From contig CM043703.1 in the NCBI GenBank assembly GCA_023935145.1, positions 19,641,227-19,705,226 on the forward strand: a stretch of 64,000 bases of DNA, in the 5' to 3' direction. Source of the DNA: Bretschneidera sinensis (Eukaryota > Streptophyta > Magnoliopsida > Brassicales > Akaniaceae). The notes below the pieces were generated by a model that saw only the letters and a list, made by a program, of their open reading frames with translations, did not search any database and was not told the DNA's origin. Below, piece by piece: positions 32,369 to 45,933 of the stretch. A program made the translations under genes and the position numbers. How positions within the stretch are numbered: position 1 is the first letter of the stretch; every line of letters begins with the position of its first letter.

Positions 32369-35332
32369 TCTCAAAGGCCCCCATTCGTTGGTCTTTAGTT
32401 TCTCAAGTTCTTCAAGACCACTCACAGAGGACCAAGCCTAAGGTAATTAAGGCCCCGGACTATAAACTCTCTCCAGTCTGTAAATCAAGCATTACTGTAA
32501 CTAACATATGCCAACACAAAGATGTGACAAAAGATATGCAATCCTTTATCTATAACAACAGATGTCAAAGAACAACAAAATTTGAACATGGACACAAATC
32601 TGAAAAACACAATTGCAAATTTAATCTTTAAAACTATCTTATTCAGATCAGTTGCAGGAACTAAAGGATCTTATATTCGGCCAGGTTATGCTGCGGCAAA
32701 CTTATGCTGCATAAAGCATATTGACAAACGGATTATAAGCAAATAAGTGCTGATTTCTTAATACACAATATTCATGATAAACTTGGACCATGGACAGAAC
32801 ATTAATACACCACTATATGTAGCTAATAGCTATGGCTTACAGATCTCAGCTTCACGCAAGTTAATAATCCAAGTCCGGCCCTAAATCAACAAAATTAGAA
32901 ATACATAGCCAAACAAATAATGAATATGCACATACAAAATTCAAGTAAATATAAATTAACTGCAAAGTACAGTTGAAGAACCAAATTTTTTTACCAATGG
33001 TAGGATCGCATGAGATTAGATTTCGATTTTAGTGCAATCGGTTTTATGAGTAATTTAAAGGTTGTGACTATAGAGAGTATCGTTTTCGGAAAATTCAAAA
33101 TCCGCATGAGTAGAAGAGAGAGAACAGTTACCAACGATGGGGAAGAAATTGCTTGGCCAACGACGTCGGCAGCGCTTCTCTGGTCACGAATTTTTCAGAG
33201 AGAATGAGAAGAAGGAGAGAGAGAGTGAGAAGGAAGTTGAATAGAGAGGAAATTTTTCTAGCATGAGGAATTGAACAGAACAATTAAATTAGAACCAAAA
33301 ACAAATGAGAGTGAGAGAGACAGCATTACCTGAATTTCTAGTGCTCCTCTTCTCTGGATCTAGGTCTCCAGCGAGGGAAGATAGATAAAATAAATTGGAG
33401 GGAAACTTAAAAATAAAAAATTATAATTAAAAAATAAATAAAACTCGATGATGTTTTTTTACAGATCGTGGTGTATTATAAATTTGAGAAAATTATGTTA
33501 GGGTGTAATTACACGGACATCTTTTTTATTTGTTATCAACTGCATCCTTTGGCATGGTACATTTAATTATTTCAAAAAGTTGACATTAAAAAGTCTGATA
33601 TAATTAAGATATATCAACAAATCAATTTTTAAAAACAAATATACCTTTAATACTATTTCCCTTTATTTCTCTTTTTCTTCCTCAACCTCTCACTTTCTCT
33701 TTTTTTTTTTCTTTTTCTTTTTACCATTTGAGCGTACCTGAAGCTCGAAGGAATTTCCATTTTGCTGCATGAGCAACCATTTTCCCTTAACTTTATTTAG
33801 CTATCTTCCTCTTCTTCCTCAACCTCTTGTTTATTTCCCTTCATTCTTCTTTCTTCCTACCGTTAACGAAAATATGAAGGTCAAGGGAAAAATCATCATG
33901 GAGTCTGATACTTGCATAATGCTTTCTTGTTTCTTGAACTGCATGTAAAATCATCTTTTCCTATAGCAATTTAAGTATTCCACAATTTTCTTTACTAACG
34001 TAAGCATGGAATAAAAAATTGCACCTAATTACATAAGAGAAAAATATGTATATATTGAGTATTTTGTACACATAAGTGTTGCGATAAAATGCATGAATTT
34101 TTTTGAGTATTTTGCACATGGACATTATAATAAAAGCTCCCAACTTTCTGAAAGTTCTCATATGGCATTTTTATTTATCACACACAACTTAATTGCATCT
34201 CATGTAATTAAATTGGTGAAGTATTTATTTGAAAATATTGGTAGAAAGCCAAATGATACATACAAATTACTTGAGGTCGTTTAAAATAATACATGAATGA
34301 TATCTTACTTTGCAAAACATGAAATTAGTACACATATGTAATGTAGAATCAGATTTAAACTGAGTTATTTGTCAAAAAAAGTGTTTATCGTTCTTGCGAT
34401 TTCTCGAATAACCAATAAAAATGTTTAGAATGAATGGATTTTTCGAACGAAAATGACTGAAAAGAAAGATAAATGAGTTTAATCACGTTAAAAGTGACTA
34501 GTCTATTGATATCAAAAATCGACTCGTTTAATCCAATAAATTATTTTTTTATTATATTCACAAAATTTGATTGGAAAAATAAATTATCCATAAACTAAAA
34601 CATGCGTAACCTATCATAATTCAAACTTTAATATCAGTATATCTCTTTCGAATATTTTAACGGAATATTTAATAAATAACGGTGGTGCTTTTTGTTCAGA
34701 AATGCATGTGCACCGAAAGCACTTGTCAAACTAGTAATTTTTATATAAATCGTTTTAAATTTTTTCTCCATAAAACAATATAAATTCCTCATACGGAGGA
34801 TTATAATCATGTTAATAAGTGTTTATTATAAGAGAAATTGTTCCCTTATTTTTTTTCTCGTAGAAACTCTGTAGGATAGAAACACAGATCTTGCCACAAC
34901 AATCTAAGCAATGGACAACTTCAATGATCAGCCATGGCAGCTACTGTAGAGCCCATCCTTGTGGCTAGTCCAGCGCACACTCAGATTTTGCATTTCAGCT
35001 TCTGCTCAACAGAATTTTTTCAGGTTTAAGAATCACCTTTCACATGATTAACTGTGATTTGGATGCATCCAGGCTTAAGACTTACTTTAATGAACCGTTT
35101 GTCACTCTAAAATGTGAACTTCATATAAAAAAAATAAAGGGACTAAAAGTAAATAAATTTATGATAAAGAAGCGCTTGCGCAAAGGGTTTTTAAGTTCAT
35201 TCCTTTCTGTCTCTCCCAATCTCAATCCCAATTTGTTTTGAAGCATGTCCATGTAAAACTTCCCATTCTTCAATTTCTGGTGGAGAGCTCCTGCATAATG
35301 CATTTATATAGGGATAAAAAGATGTCTGCAAC
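32369..35332. other. PSF3 upstream region and spacer; no gene
   Basis: The first kilobase is the PSF3 leader and promoter, with a likely untranslated exon at about 33330-33390 on the minus strand. The rest, about 33430-35000, is AT-rich without recognisable genes. Sequence just below 35333 is the 3' untranslated region of the esterase gene; a 60-residue minus-strand frame there has no family match. Confidence 0.5.
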
Positions 35333-38300
35333 TTAATCCCACTGAATCTCCCGGTGAAATGTCCACTCGGAGGCATTTAACGTGGTTTTCCCATCGGCAG
35401 CAACAAGATCATAAGGTGAGTCCTCCGAAAATTCAGTGGGCATGGACTTCCAATGAAGAGATGGCTTCCACTCAGCTTCTTTGATCACCTTCAGTATCTC
35501 TGTCACAACTACTTTGCTCCCCTCGGCAGATAAATGTATTCCATCTCTAGAGAAAAAGAATAAACTAAATTAAGTTCCATGGATAAACTTTTAGATATAA
35601 AAGGATAAATTTCAGTCTCCACATGAATTTAAGTGAAGGTTTGGCAGGCGATAAAAGGGTACGAGGAGACTTTTAAGGAATAATACAGGACAATGAAAGA
35701 TTTGCTTGCAGCTTGTGTGAGCGAAAAAATTAGATAGATGATGTATTGTCAAGCAAACTCACGTAAAGCAAGCAGCCAAATCATCTGTTTCCTGCAGTGC
35801 AGTAAAAAGATCAACCACTTTCACACCTAATTCCTGGCACAACTTTATACAAGCTTCTGAATACTTTTGGCATAGCTCATTCGTTCGAACTATCTCACTT
35901 AAATATGCACTGGTTCAACAAAAAGAGACATAAATTAGATTTAACAATTTGCTAAGACAAGGAAAACAAGAGATACCCAATATATGCATCAGAGCACCTT
36001 TGGTTCTGGCGAATTCTGGCCTCATCCACAGGAAGACAACTCAGAAAAATGATGTGCATTGAGTCTGAAAGGCTCTGATTTTCAAATATCATGTGTTAGA
36101 ATATCACATACTATTCTTAAAAAAAAAAAAAAAAAAAAAAATGAGCTCCCAATTTGAGTTTGATGTGGTCAAATGGCAACATACAAGCAGAAAGAACTAA
36201 CAGAATATATTTCAGCATTTAGGGACTCTTTTTCTTTGGCTTCCAAACAAATAAAAGTGCATTCAAGGGCATCTAGGAACTGCAAAGAATGAAACTTTTC
36301 TGCCTAATTCCTCACCATGGTTACCAAGAATTCGGTACGTCTTGGTTCGCAGTACGTGGTGTTAGAATTTAAGAGAGTAAAGAGATGTGAGAATTGAAGA
36401 GAGTAAAGAGATTGTACAAATGCTTACTTGAGTTCTTATTATTGAGAATACAATTAAGAGTATATATAGGTATTTAAAGGAAAAAGACGTTCCTAAAAAC
36501 AAGGAAGGAAACATGGTCTAAAGTAAGCCTTAAAACAAGAAATGAAACATGGCCTAAAGTAAGCCTTAAAACAAGGAAGGAAACATGACCTAAAGAAAGC
36601 CTTAAAACAAGGATGAATATATGGCAAGTGTGGGTGAAGTGGAATAGTTAGTGACCCTAATTAAAGAAAAGAATATGGACTTTGCCATCCATTGACAGCC
36701 CCCCTCAAATTGATGCAGGTTGATCAATAAGCGTCAATTTGTTGCTTAAGAAGCAATGTCGATGGCGAGTGAGCGCTTTAGTGAAGATATCAGCAATTTG
36801 TAGGTCAGTGGAAACATGTGGAAGAGTGATAACACAAGCTTCAAATGCTTCGCGGATAGAGTGACAGCCGACTTCAATATGCTTCGTGCGCTCATGATAG
36901 ACAAGATTGGCCGTGATCTGAATAGCACTTGTATTATCAGCATGTAGAGGTGTAGGATCAGTTGCAGAAAAATCTAGCTCAGCAAGCAAACCTCGAAGCC
37001 AAATAATTTCGGAACAAGCAAGAGACATCGCCCGATACTCAGATTCTGTAGATGACTTAGAAACTCTGTCTTGCTTCTTACTCTTCCATGAGATCAATGC
37101 ATCACCTAAGAACACACACCAACCAGTAATGGAGCGACGTGTATCAGCACAACCAGCCCAATTAGCATCGCTATAAGCAGTAAGTCGAGGAGAATTGCCT
37201 GCAGGAAAGAATAAGCCACTGGCAGAAGTGCCATGAACATAGCGTATGATCCTACGGGCAGCAACCAAATGAAGGTGACGAGGGGTCTGAAGAAACTGGC
37301 TGACTTGTTGTACTGCAAAGGAAATGTCCGGTCTAGTAATGGTGATGTAGACAAGACTGCCCACCAACTTTCGGTATAAACTAGGATCAGCAAGTAAATC
37401 ACCCTCCTCTTTGCGAAGCTTGACATTCAATTCCATGGGAGTATCAACAGAAGTGGCCTCCTGTAGGCCAGCTGTAGCTACCAGGTCACTAGCATACTTA
37501 TGTTGATTGAGTGAAATACCCGACGGACTACGATGCACCTCAAGACCGAGAAAATATGTAAGAGACCCAAGATCTTTCATATGAAAGGACTCAGAGAGAT
37601 GGGTCTTGAGCTGGCCAAGTAAAACAGAATCGGAACCAGTAATCACAATATCATCAACATAAACTAAAAGAACAACAATACCCATGTCTGATTTTCGAAG
37701 AAACAAGGAAGTGTCATACTTGCTCTGCTTGAATGAGAATTGTAATAAATTAGTTCGAAATTTATCAAACCGAGCCCTTGGAGCTTGTTTGAGACCATAA
37801 AGGGAGCGACGAAGCTTACACACATGTGAGTTTGGAGAATGAAATAATCCCGGGGGTGGCTTCATATAAATACACTCTTTAAGATCCCCATGAAGAAAAG
37901 CATTCTTGACATCCATCTGATGTAGTGGCCAATCATTGGAAGCAGCAAGAGCTAGAATCGTACGAACAGTGGTCATCTTAGCCACAGGAGCAAAGGTTTC
38001 TTCATAATTAACACCATATTCCTGTTTATTTCCAAGTGCAACAAGCCGAGCTTTATAACGATCCAAACTTCCATCAGATCGAACCTTGACGGAGTAAACC
38101 CATTTGCAACCCAGGGGGACTATAGTGGAAGGACAAGGTGCAATGTCCCAGGTGTGATTGGCCTCTAAAGCAGCAATTTCTTCCTGCATAGCTTGTCGCC
38201 AACAATCATGCTTGACAACATGTGAGTAGCATGTGGGAATATCAAAATTGGACAATGCAGCAGTAAGAGCAGAAGCAAACCACCCATACCTATCCGGAGG

Positions 38301-41300
38301 TAAAGATATTCGAGAAGAGCGACGTACCAAGTGTTCTAAAGGTGCTGCAACTGACTGGAGAATGGTAGGATTAGATATCGGTTGAGCCATCGGAAGAGAC
38401 TGTGGGCGGGAGCGTCTCGTATATACAATACCTGGTTTAAAGCGAGAGCTGACTTGATGAAGATCTGAAAATTATTGCTCAAAGGAGGGGAGGACCACCG
38501 TAGAAAAAGAGGGCTCAGAGGACACAGGAAAGAAATGTTGATTTTCAAAGAAAATAACATTCCTAGAAATACATGTACGATGTAGGGTAGGATCATAGCA
38601 AACAAATCCCTTTTGACACACATTATATCCCAAGAATGCACATCTAACAGATTGAGCAGATAATTTACGTCGCTCATGGGGAGGTAAATGGACAAAACAT
38701 ACACAACCAAAGATACGAAGATTATCATAACTAGGTTGTTTAGCAAACAAGCGGAAATAGAGAGACTCCATGTGTAAGATTTGGGAAGGTAAACGATTAA
38801 TCAAGTGAATAGCAGTTTTCAAAGCCTCGACCCAGAACATTGATGGAACAGATGATTCTAACAAGAGAGTACGTACCACATCAAGAAGATGACGATTTTT
38901 GCGTTCGGCTACTCCATTTTGTTGGGGAGTAGCAGGACATGAACATTGATGAATAATGTCTTAATAGTCGCAGAAAATTGATTGTCAACATACGTTAAAA
39001 AATTAGTGAAAGTACGAAAAACCTCAGATTTAGAGCGAAGAAAATAAACTCAAGTGAATCTGCTATAATCATCAACGAAAGTCACATAATATTTAAATTT
39101 TTCATGTGAACTAACGGGAGAAGGTCCCCAAACATCACTATGGATAAGATCAAAGCAGTGAGAAGCTCTACTAGCATGTAAAGGAAAGGGAAGAATTTTG
39201 CATTTACCAAGTTTGCAAGAATCACACTTAAGAGATAAAGAAGAACGTTCTTCATTATCAAGAAAACCAGAGTGCAATACATGAGATAAGATCTGAGTAT
39301 TGGGATGGCCTAAACGACGATGCCACACCATACTCAGATTTGGAACATTATTGCAAGCAAGAGACTTAATAGACGAAACTGGAGAAATTGCTGGGACAGA
39401 TAAAAATAGTGGAAACAAGTGCCCCACTTTAGGTCCCTTCGCGATCAGCTCTCCAGTTACCTGGTCCTGTACAACACAACCATCACCAGAAAAGTTAACA
39501 ACACAATTGTTATCAACTAATTGACCAACAGAAATAAGATTCGTGGAAAGTTGAGGAGCAAGAAATACATCAGTGAATTTAGAAGAGGCATCTCCGACAG
39601 CAGTGATTGGTAAAGAATTGTCATTGGCAGTCTGAATGGCAGAAGGACCAACATAGGGTCGAACATGACACAGAGGTGGGAGTATTCGTCATGTGATTAG
39701 AGGCCCCCGAGTCTACGTACCAGAGTTTGGTAGAATTTTCACCTTGAAACCCCAATGCAGATAATGCTGAAATTAGCATCTGTTGCACCATTTCGGGTGT
39801 GCAGTAATTCGCTGCAGGAGGTGCCGGAACTGGGGAGGCACTGGAAGAAGAGTCAGGAGCTGCGGAGGGTATAATAACAGAAGTCTGAAATGCTTGAGCC
39901 TGACGATTCTGTGGGTGGAGACGACATTCTTTGATGATGTGACCCTTCTTCTTACAATAAGAGCAGTATTTCTTGGGACAATTGACAGCAGTATGCCCAT
40001 ATTCCTTACAGCAAAAACACTGCAAGTTTTTAGAATGCATAGGCGGTCTGCGTCCTTGGGCAGCATAAGCAACAGTTCCTAGACTACCATAAGATTGCTC
40101 CAGAGTGGCTTGAGTACTAAGACGTTGTTCTTCACGAAGTAACTCACCAAAACAAACATCAAGAAAAGGAATAGGAGATCTATTCAGCAGAGATGAGCGA
40201 ATAGATTCATATTCCGGGCGTAGTTTCATAAGAAATTGATCACGCCATCTAGTCTCGTGGAGTTGCTGAATAGTCGAAAGAGTGGCAACAGGAACAGCCG
40301 CTGTAACAAGATCAGTATAGTCAGTCCAAAGAATCAAAAAGGCCGAGTAATAGTCTTGGATGGAAAGACTGCCATGTTGAAAGGTGGCAATTGCATGCTC
40401 TAACTGAAAGCGATAAGCATCATTATCTTGATGATAAACCTTCTTCAGATAAGTCCACATGGATTGAGCAGAGCGATGAGTACGCAAGTTGGTGACAATA
40501 TATTGCTCCACCGAACCAAGAAGCCAAGACATGATCCGAGCATCAAGCACAGTCCAAGGAGGAGAAGACCCGACATCCTTCGATTGGTCTGTATTGGATG
40601 TTTGTGCGACATCCGTGCCATCGATATGGCCCCAAAGTTCTTTTCTCTTGAGGAAAATTTCAAACTGAAAGGCCCACGTAGAGTAATTTTTGCCCGTAAA
40701 TTTGACACGCACAGATGCAAAGTCCATTGCAAATAAGTGCAAAAAAAATAGCCCGACCAAAAAAATGCCGAAACCACCCAAAGCAGAAAAAAAACAAACT
40801 GCCAAAGAGATCTGAGAACAAAAAAAACACCGAGAAATCTAAGACCCAAAACCACAAAACACCTCTCTGAAAATAAAGGATGTTGTGAATGCCGAAACTG
40901 CTCAAACCAAAAAAATAGGAGGTGCCGACAACACCAACCCAGAAAGAGAAGACCGAAAAACAACAAAAAAAAAAACTTTCACGTTGGGTTCACCGAGAAC
41001 AACACAGAACACGCCGAAACACGAAACCGAGAAAAATTACAAGCGAGAGAAGAACCTAAGCAACCAGTTCTGATACTATGTTAGAATTTAAGAGAGTAAA
41101 GAGATGCGAGAATTGAAGAGAGTAAAGAGATTGTACAAGTGCTTACTTGAGTTCTTATTATTGAGAATACAATTAAGAGTATATATAGGTTGTTAAAGGA
41201 AAAAGACATTCCTTAAAACAAGGAAGGAAACATGGTCTAAAGTAAGCCTAAAAACAAGAAAGAAAACATGGCCTAAAGTAAGCCTTAAAACAAGGAAGGA

Positions 41301-44071
41301 AACATGGCATAAAGAAAGCCTTAAAACAATGATGAATATATGGCAAGTGTGGGTGAAGTGGAATAGTTAGTGACCCTAATTAAAGAAAAGAATATGGACT
41401 TTGCCATCCATTGACACGTGGTACGTGAGAGTAGACTTAAATGGTTTATATTATGTATAAGTACAATTTGATATTAAATATATTTATGAGTATAATTTAA
41501 ATAGATGTGTGTTTATAATAATAGTTTAGAAGATATAATAGTTCTGACAAAATTGTAAAGCTAATAAACATAAATTTAAAAATAAAGTATGAGTATTCTC
41601 TTATTTCTTTTCTTCTATCTAGAAATCTTTTTTTTTAATTTTTTTGCTAAATATCTTAAGAAAAATTTGGATCACTAATTTTAGGGATCCGATGTGCGAA
41701 TGCACAACGAATCGGAACGTAGGATGCAAATTGCGGTTCCATGGGAGTACAGGGATCCTGATAATTATATTCCAAACAGCATTTCTCAAGCCCATAACTT
41801 TTTTCCCCCTTAAATGAGTCTTCTTGTCTGAGTAAATCACTCGAGCATATAAGAGATTGATCTCATGTCATCACTAAAGATCAGATTGGTATTCTTCTTT
41901 TCTTAATTTTCTTTACCCCTTGATAAGGAAAGAACATATTGGTACACTTGGTAAGGTTCCATTTAACATCATCTTATATTGCTATGGGAAAAATGATGAA
42001 TTATTTCATACCCATGCAGTTACTAAACACCAAAGTGATTTATTTAATGATATTAGGAAAACGTTAAGATACAGAATTCTTGCAATATTATAGTCGAAGA
42101 TCCCATTTGGTGAGTCACAGATCTCTTAGATGGAAAATAGTAACACTGTACACCTTGGCATTAAGAAAATACCTTGAGATGAACTGCAATCTTTCTCATG
42201 TTCTCAACATATTCAGGAAGTGGTACATAAGGGCCTAGGCCAGATGAGTGAGGCCCCATTGAATCATTTCCACCGAAATAGGCAATCACCAAAGAAGGCT
42301 GTATAGCAGCATCCTATATAGAAAAGAAAAAAGGAAATTAATGTCAGTTTCAGGCACCATTTCAGTAGGACACCCAAACCTATGCACTTAGCAATCTGAT
42401 AATGAGTGAATTTTTTCTCCTATTATGTAAGTATGAAAACTTTCCTCACATTTAAGTATATCAGGCTACCACGTTAGAATCCACCAAACATGAATAGCAC
42501 ACATTAACAAAAAGTTCATAGTGAATTCATCGGTTGAAAAAAACTGCAACAAATTTGCATAATATACATAACCTTCCACTTCCCCACTTTTAATGAGTAT
42601 TATTTAGTTAGGTGCAAGGGAATGCAACCCAAGAACATACAATGCATAATAGTAACACAGCTTTCATGAGGTTCAGTGGCTGCAGGAGTGCAGACACATG
42701 CACAAATACAAAAGCAAACACATCCATTTATGCACCTACAACATGCATATCCGTGCCCGTTTTGTACACCAGACTAAGAAGAGATATGAATGAGAGGTAG
42801 ATAAAATGATATAAAATTTATTCAGTCTTACACTTGATACAAAAAGTAAACATATCCTACCCTCTTTTTAATCCTATTATCTTCCTAATCTGGTGTACCA
42901 AACAAGTTATGTAATGATTGTCAAAGGTGTAAGCTAATCCTTTAAGGTTGATTCCTGAAAAGACTTCAAAAATGAACCAATTAAACTTTGACAAACTTCC
43001 ACTGTATCGAGCATCTTTTATTTTTCACATGATCCGAAATGGTATGGCCCATAGTAGTTTTCCCATTAATTGCTACTCAATTAATGCATTTAATAGAGAA
43101 CCCGTCAGGAAGACCCAAAATATAGTACCTTTGGAAAAACTTTATCGAGAACTTCTATGGCACGCCTGGAGTTCCACCCAAAGTATCCTCGCAACAATAT
43201 GTCTGCCTAAGAAAGATCACATACAAGATGAGGTTGCCATAGAACATATATAAGAAAACATAGAAAGACTGTTATCATGGAGTATTTGAGAAACTCTTCC
43301 ACTGAGTAATATTTATACTGAATACCATAATCTTTCAGTTGGTAAAACTGGAGAAATAAGATTCAAATACCCTAATCCAGCATTCCAACTAACTTGAAAT
43401 TAAGAATATATTTTAATTTGTGTAATGGATATTTTATTCTGCAAGGAGATGTTAGGACTTAGGATTCAATTCAATAATCTGACCAATTTTGAAGCGGAGC
43501 TAAATTGAATGGAAATCACTCATTTTTAGTCTAAAATGAATTTGACTCCATAATTTTAGATGATTCCAAAATTTGGAATTGACCACATAGATTTCAATTC
43601 AATCGAATTCTTTTGAGCCTTCAAAACACACTAATTAACTAATCAATAATTACACGTTAATAACAACAGAAAGAGAGTTAGGGAAGAAAAAAAACTCACA
43701 CAGAACAACGCGATCTGCATACATTTCATGGATATTGATCTAATAGTAACAAAGCAAAATTCACATAAAAGTTCAACAATAAATCTCTTAAAAATATCGA
43801 AATGCTCAACTAATTAAAATAAGCCAACCTTCTTGGAACCTCATATACAAAAACACGTTTGATTGTGTCGATGTGTTTATATAAATTATAAAATCTCATT
43901 ATTAACAACAACAAAAAAGATGATGAAATCATAGAAACAGAGAAAAAGTTTTAGAGTTACTTTGCGAGCGTATATGTCGGAGAGAATGGCACCCCAACCG
44001 CCATTGCTGAAGCTGAGTTGGACGATGGAGGATCCGAATAGAACAAACTGAGGCCTCATAGGTCCCACCAT
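35333..44071 (-). CDS. GDSL/SGNH-hydrolase esterase, CPRD49 type
   Basis: Six exons join to 255 residues: 43961-44071, 43129-43206, 42173-42313, 35998-36074, 35763-35909 and 35333-35546 (stop at 35333-35335), all GT-AG and in frame. The start MVGPMRPQFVLFGSSIVQ is chosen by family agreement; an in-frame ATG 24 bp upstream is also possible. SGNH blocks are visible: FGSS with the catalytic Ser (GSS in place of GDS), GWGAIL, the Gly and Asn of YFGGNDSMGP, and DGIHL with catalytic Asp and His. Relatives (CPRD49, IAH1-like isoamyl-acetate esterases) hydrolyse acetyl or other short esters; the substrate is unknown. No signal peptide is seen, so it is probably cytosolic. Intron 3 is 6.1 kb because it holds a copia retrotransposon in the same orientation as the gene. 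Confidence 0.95.
36360..36697 (-). repeat. 3' LTR of copia element
   Basis: 338 bp, TGTTAGAATTTAAGAGAG...CCATTGACA on the plus strand. Contains three short direct repeats of a GGAAACATGG(T/C)CTAAAGTAAGCC type. Minus-strand orientation makes this the 3' LTR, next to the polypurine tract. Confidence 0.96.
36698..36712 (-). promoter_or_regulatory. Polypurine tract of copia element
   Basis: Minus-strand AATTTGAGGGGGGC directly abuts the 3' LTR, the expected position of the plus-strand DNA primer. Confidence 0.85.
36705..40727 (-). pseudogene. Copia Gag-Pol polyprotein, four disabling changes
   Basis: Gag starts at ATG 40727 (MDFASVRVKFTGKNYSTW) with a UBN2-type capsid domain and two zinc knuckles (CFCCKEYGHTAVNC and CSYCKKKGHIIKEC). 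The protease site is WYVDSGASNHMT. Integrase shows HRRLGHP...CDSCKLGK, the Asp pair in HSDVWGP and FVDDYSR, and PQQNGVAERKN with its Glu. The reverse transcriptase and RNase H portion is open from 38390 to 36705 (561 residues), with QMDVKNAFLHGDL, YGLKQAPRA and LLVYVDD. Breaks: a frameshift near 39675-39682 after the protease site, a stop at 39050-39052, a frameshift near 38940-38955 in integrase, and a stop at 38472-38474. In addition the RNase H segment HIEVGCHSIR has G (36867-36869) where D is usual. Confidence 0.92.
41066..41078 (-). promoter_or_regulatory. Primer-binding site of copia element
   Basis: Minus-strand TAGTATCAGAACTGG next to the 5' LTR corresponds to the initiator tRNA-Met site TGGTATCAGAGC with a few changes. 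Confidence 0.7.
41079..41416 (-). repeat. 5' LTR of copia element
   Basis: 338 bp, same ends as the 3' LTR. It should contain the element promoter. Because the element and the host gene share orientation, its transcripts could read toward esterase exons 4-6. Confidence 0.96.
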
Positions 44072-45660
44072 TTTTCTCTCTCTTTCTAATGGCACCGCAA
44101 CCGTCTCTGTTTTCTCCCTCTGTTGAGTTTTGACGACGAAAAACGTGAATTTGATTTGAGCACAAATGCCGTTTCTAACTACACGTACATCACGGGAGTG
44201 GCCCCAAATTGTGTAAATTCATGTTTATAGAAAGAAATATACTCGCTGCCATAAAATGCCAAGTGTGCTACCTCTTCAAGCCTCTTTTTTCCCCTTAATT
44301 GCTTTGATGAAATGTAAGCTTTTCATAAACTTTATTTGTTGAAAGTTAGGCGTATGTAGGCTGTGACTTGTGATTATTTTACCATAACATGTCAATGACA
44401 CCTTGAGATGGTAATATTATCGCAACCTATATTTTTACACAAAATTATTATGTGGGTATATGGTGTTGAATTTAATTTAATTTATTTTTAATTTTTAATT
44501 TTTTAAAATAAAAAATATATATTTAAATTAAATTAAATTTGAATTTGAATTTGAATTTTTTTCTTTCCTAAAAATATTTTAAATTGTTAATAAATACAAG
44601 TTGTTGGTTTACCTATTAGAGGAGAGGGATGTCATTATGCTCATCAATTTATTTAGGGTAAACAACTTTCTCATCATCGAGTTTTGAACTTGATTAAAAT
44701 TAGATTCATTAGTTTAATGATATGATAAGTCTTTCTGGTGTTTTCATAACAACCAAGTTTAATTTAACATTTTGTTTAGAAATTTTATTTTCAAATGAAT
44801 TGAAAATAAAATTCATTTTAAGAAAATCAAAATGAAATTTTATGTTTAGTTTTCTTATGTTAATTAGTATAATTCATTTGAATTCTTATGTATAAAATGT
44901 TTGGAATAAATGAAGAATTTTAAAGATGAGGGAGCGGGGAAGCAATGGAGAAAAAGATGTAAGGAATGAGAGAAAGATAAAATATTTTTGGTCACCACAA
45001 CTTTTACTCTTTAATTTGTGCAATTCATTTATAAATTCTATCAATTTTAATATAATTTACAGCAAGTTAACTCAATTTTATAATGAATTTATTTTGAAAT
45101 AAATTTTATAGCTTTTTTTACAAAGATAACAAATATAGATTTACAAATAAATTCTATAAAATTTATGGAATTCATATGTTTCAAGCACACTCAGAAACTC
45201 ACTTTACTTAGGGTTTGAAAATGAAAAAAAAAAAGTAAATTATTTGGAGAAAAAAATATATTTGAGTTTATGTTTAGGTTCATACAATGGGATAAATTAC
45301 ATGTAATACACGGATAGCATGAACATTTCATATTTTTCTTAATGATTTAAACGATTTTGGTGATTTGTGTTTTTTTTTTAAATTAGTGAACTGGGTTATA
45401 ATTAAATCAAAAACTTGAGAATGATGATATAATTTACCCAACTATTTTGTGTTATACACTTATAATAGCAAAAACCAACAAACAAAAGAATCTATAACGT
45501 GATAAGGGCTTGTTTAATAATTATATAATTACGGGAAGTAAAAATATATAAAAAAAAAAAGTAATGCTTGCTATGCGTGAATTTTGATGATACACTTAGT
45601 AATAATAAAAATGAAAATAAAAAATTACTATACTAATACTTATACGATTAATAAAATCAA
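44072..45660. other. Esterase promoter region and AT-rich spacer
   Basis: 44072-44200 is the esterase leader and likely promoter on the minus strand. Beyond that the sequence is very AT-rich without recognisable genes. Confidence 0.5.
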
Positions 45661-45933
45661 ATTGGGTTTCGATTTTTTCAATTTTGAGAGGAAATTTTAA
45701 AATCAATTTAAACTCATCTTAATCATTCAATTGTTTTTGAACGAACAAGATTTTACCACCAAATAAAAACAATGTCATATCATCTTTTAATAATCTAATA
45801 AAATGTATTATTGATATGACATTGTTTTTATTTAGTGACAAAATTTTGTCCATTCAAAAACAATTGAAGGGATAAGATGAGCTTAACTTGATTCTATAGT
45901 TCTCTCACAAAATTGAGAGAACCTAAATCCAAT
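45661..45933. mobile_element. Long-hairpin MITE (possibly Mutator-like)
   Basis: The left half (ATTGGGTTTCGATTTTTTCA..., with CTCATCTTAATCATTCAATTG) is the inverted counterpart of the right half (CAATTGAAGGGATAAGATGAG...CCTAAATCCAAT), so almost the whole 273 bp folds into one hairpin with a short AT-rich loop near 45790-45810. The flanks share AATAAAATCA (about 45650-45659 and 45931-45940), a candidate 8-10-bp target duplication as made by Mutator or hAT elements. It has no coding capacity. Confidence 0.8.

Larger units (their letters stand above)
36360..41416 (-). mobile_element. Complete Ty1-copia retrotransposon in the esterase intron
   Basis: 5057 bp between two 338-bp LTRs (36360-36697 and 41079-41416), flanked by a perfect 5-bp target duplication CGTGG (36355-36359 and 41417-41421). 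The interior, read on the minus strand, has a primer-binding site, gag, protease, integrase, reverse transcriptase and RNase H in copia order, and a purine-rich tract next to the 3' LTR. I count 12 LTR differences over 338 bp (about 3.6%). Frameshifts and stops make it non-autonomous now. Confidence 0.97.
36316..41768. mobile_element. Small non-autonomous transposon-like repeat, copy B, split by copia
   Basis: The left piece (36316-36359, ATGGTTACCAAGAATTCGG) and right piece (41422 to about 41768, ending GATCCTGATAATTAT) together match copy A at 27491-27825. The copia element at 36360-41416 inserted into it and duplicated CGTGG. Thus the small repeat was already in the esterase intron when the copia element arrived. 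Confidence 0.6.

Noticed and set aside
40428..41073. Open frames on both strands around the copia 5' leader
   Set aside because: They overlap gag in other frames or lie in the purine-rich leader and match nothing known.
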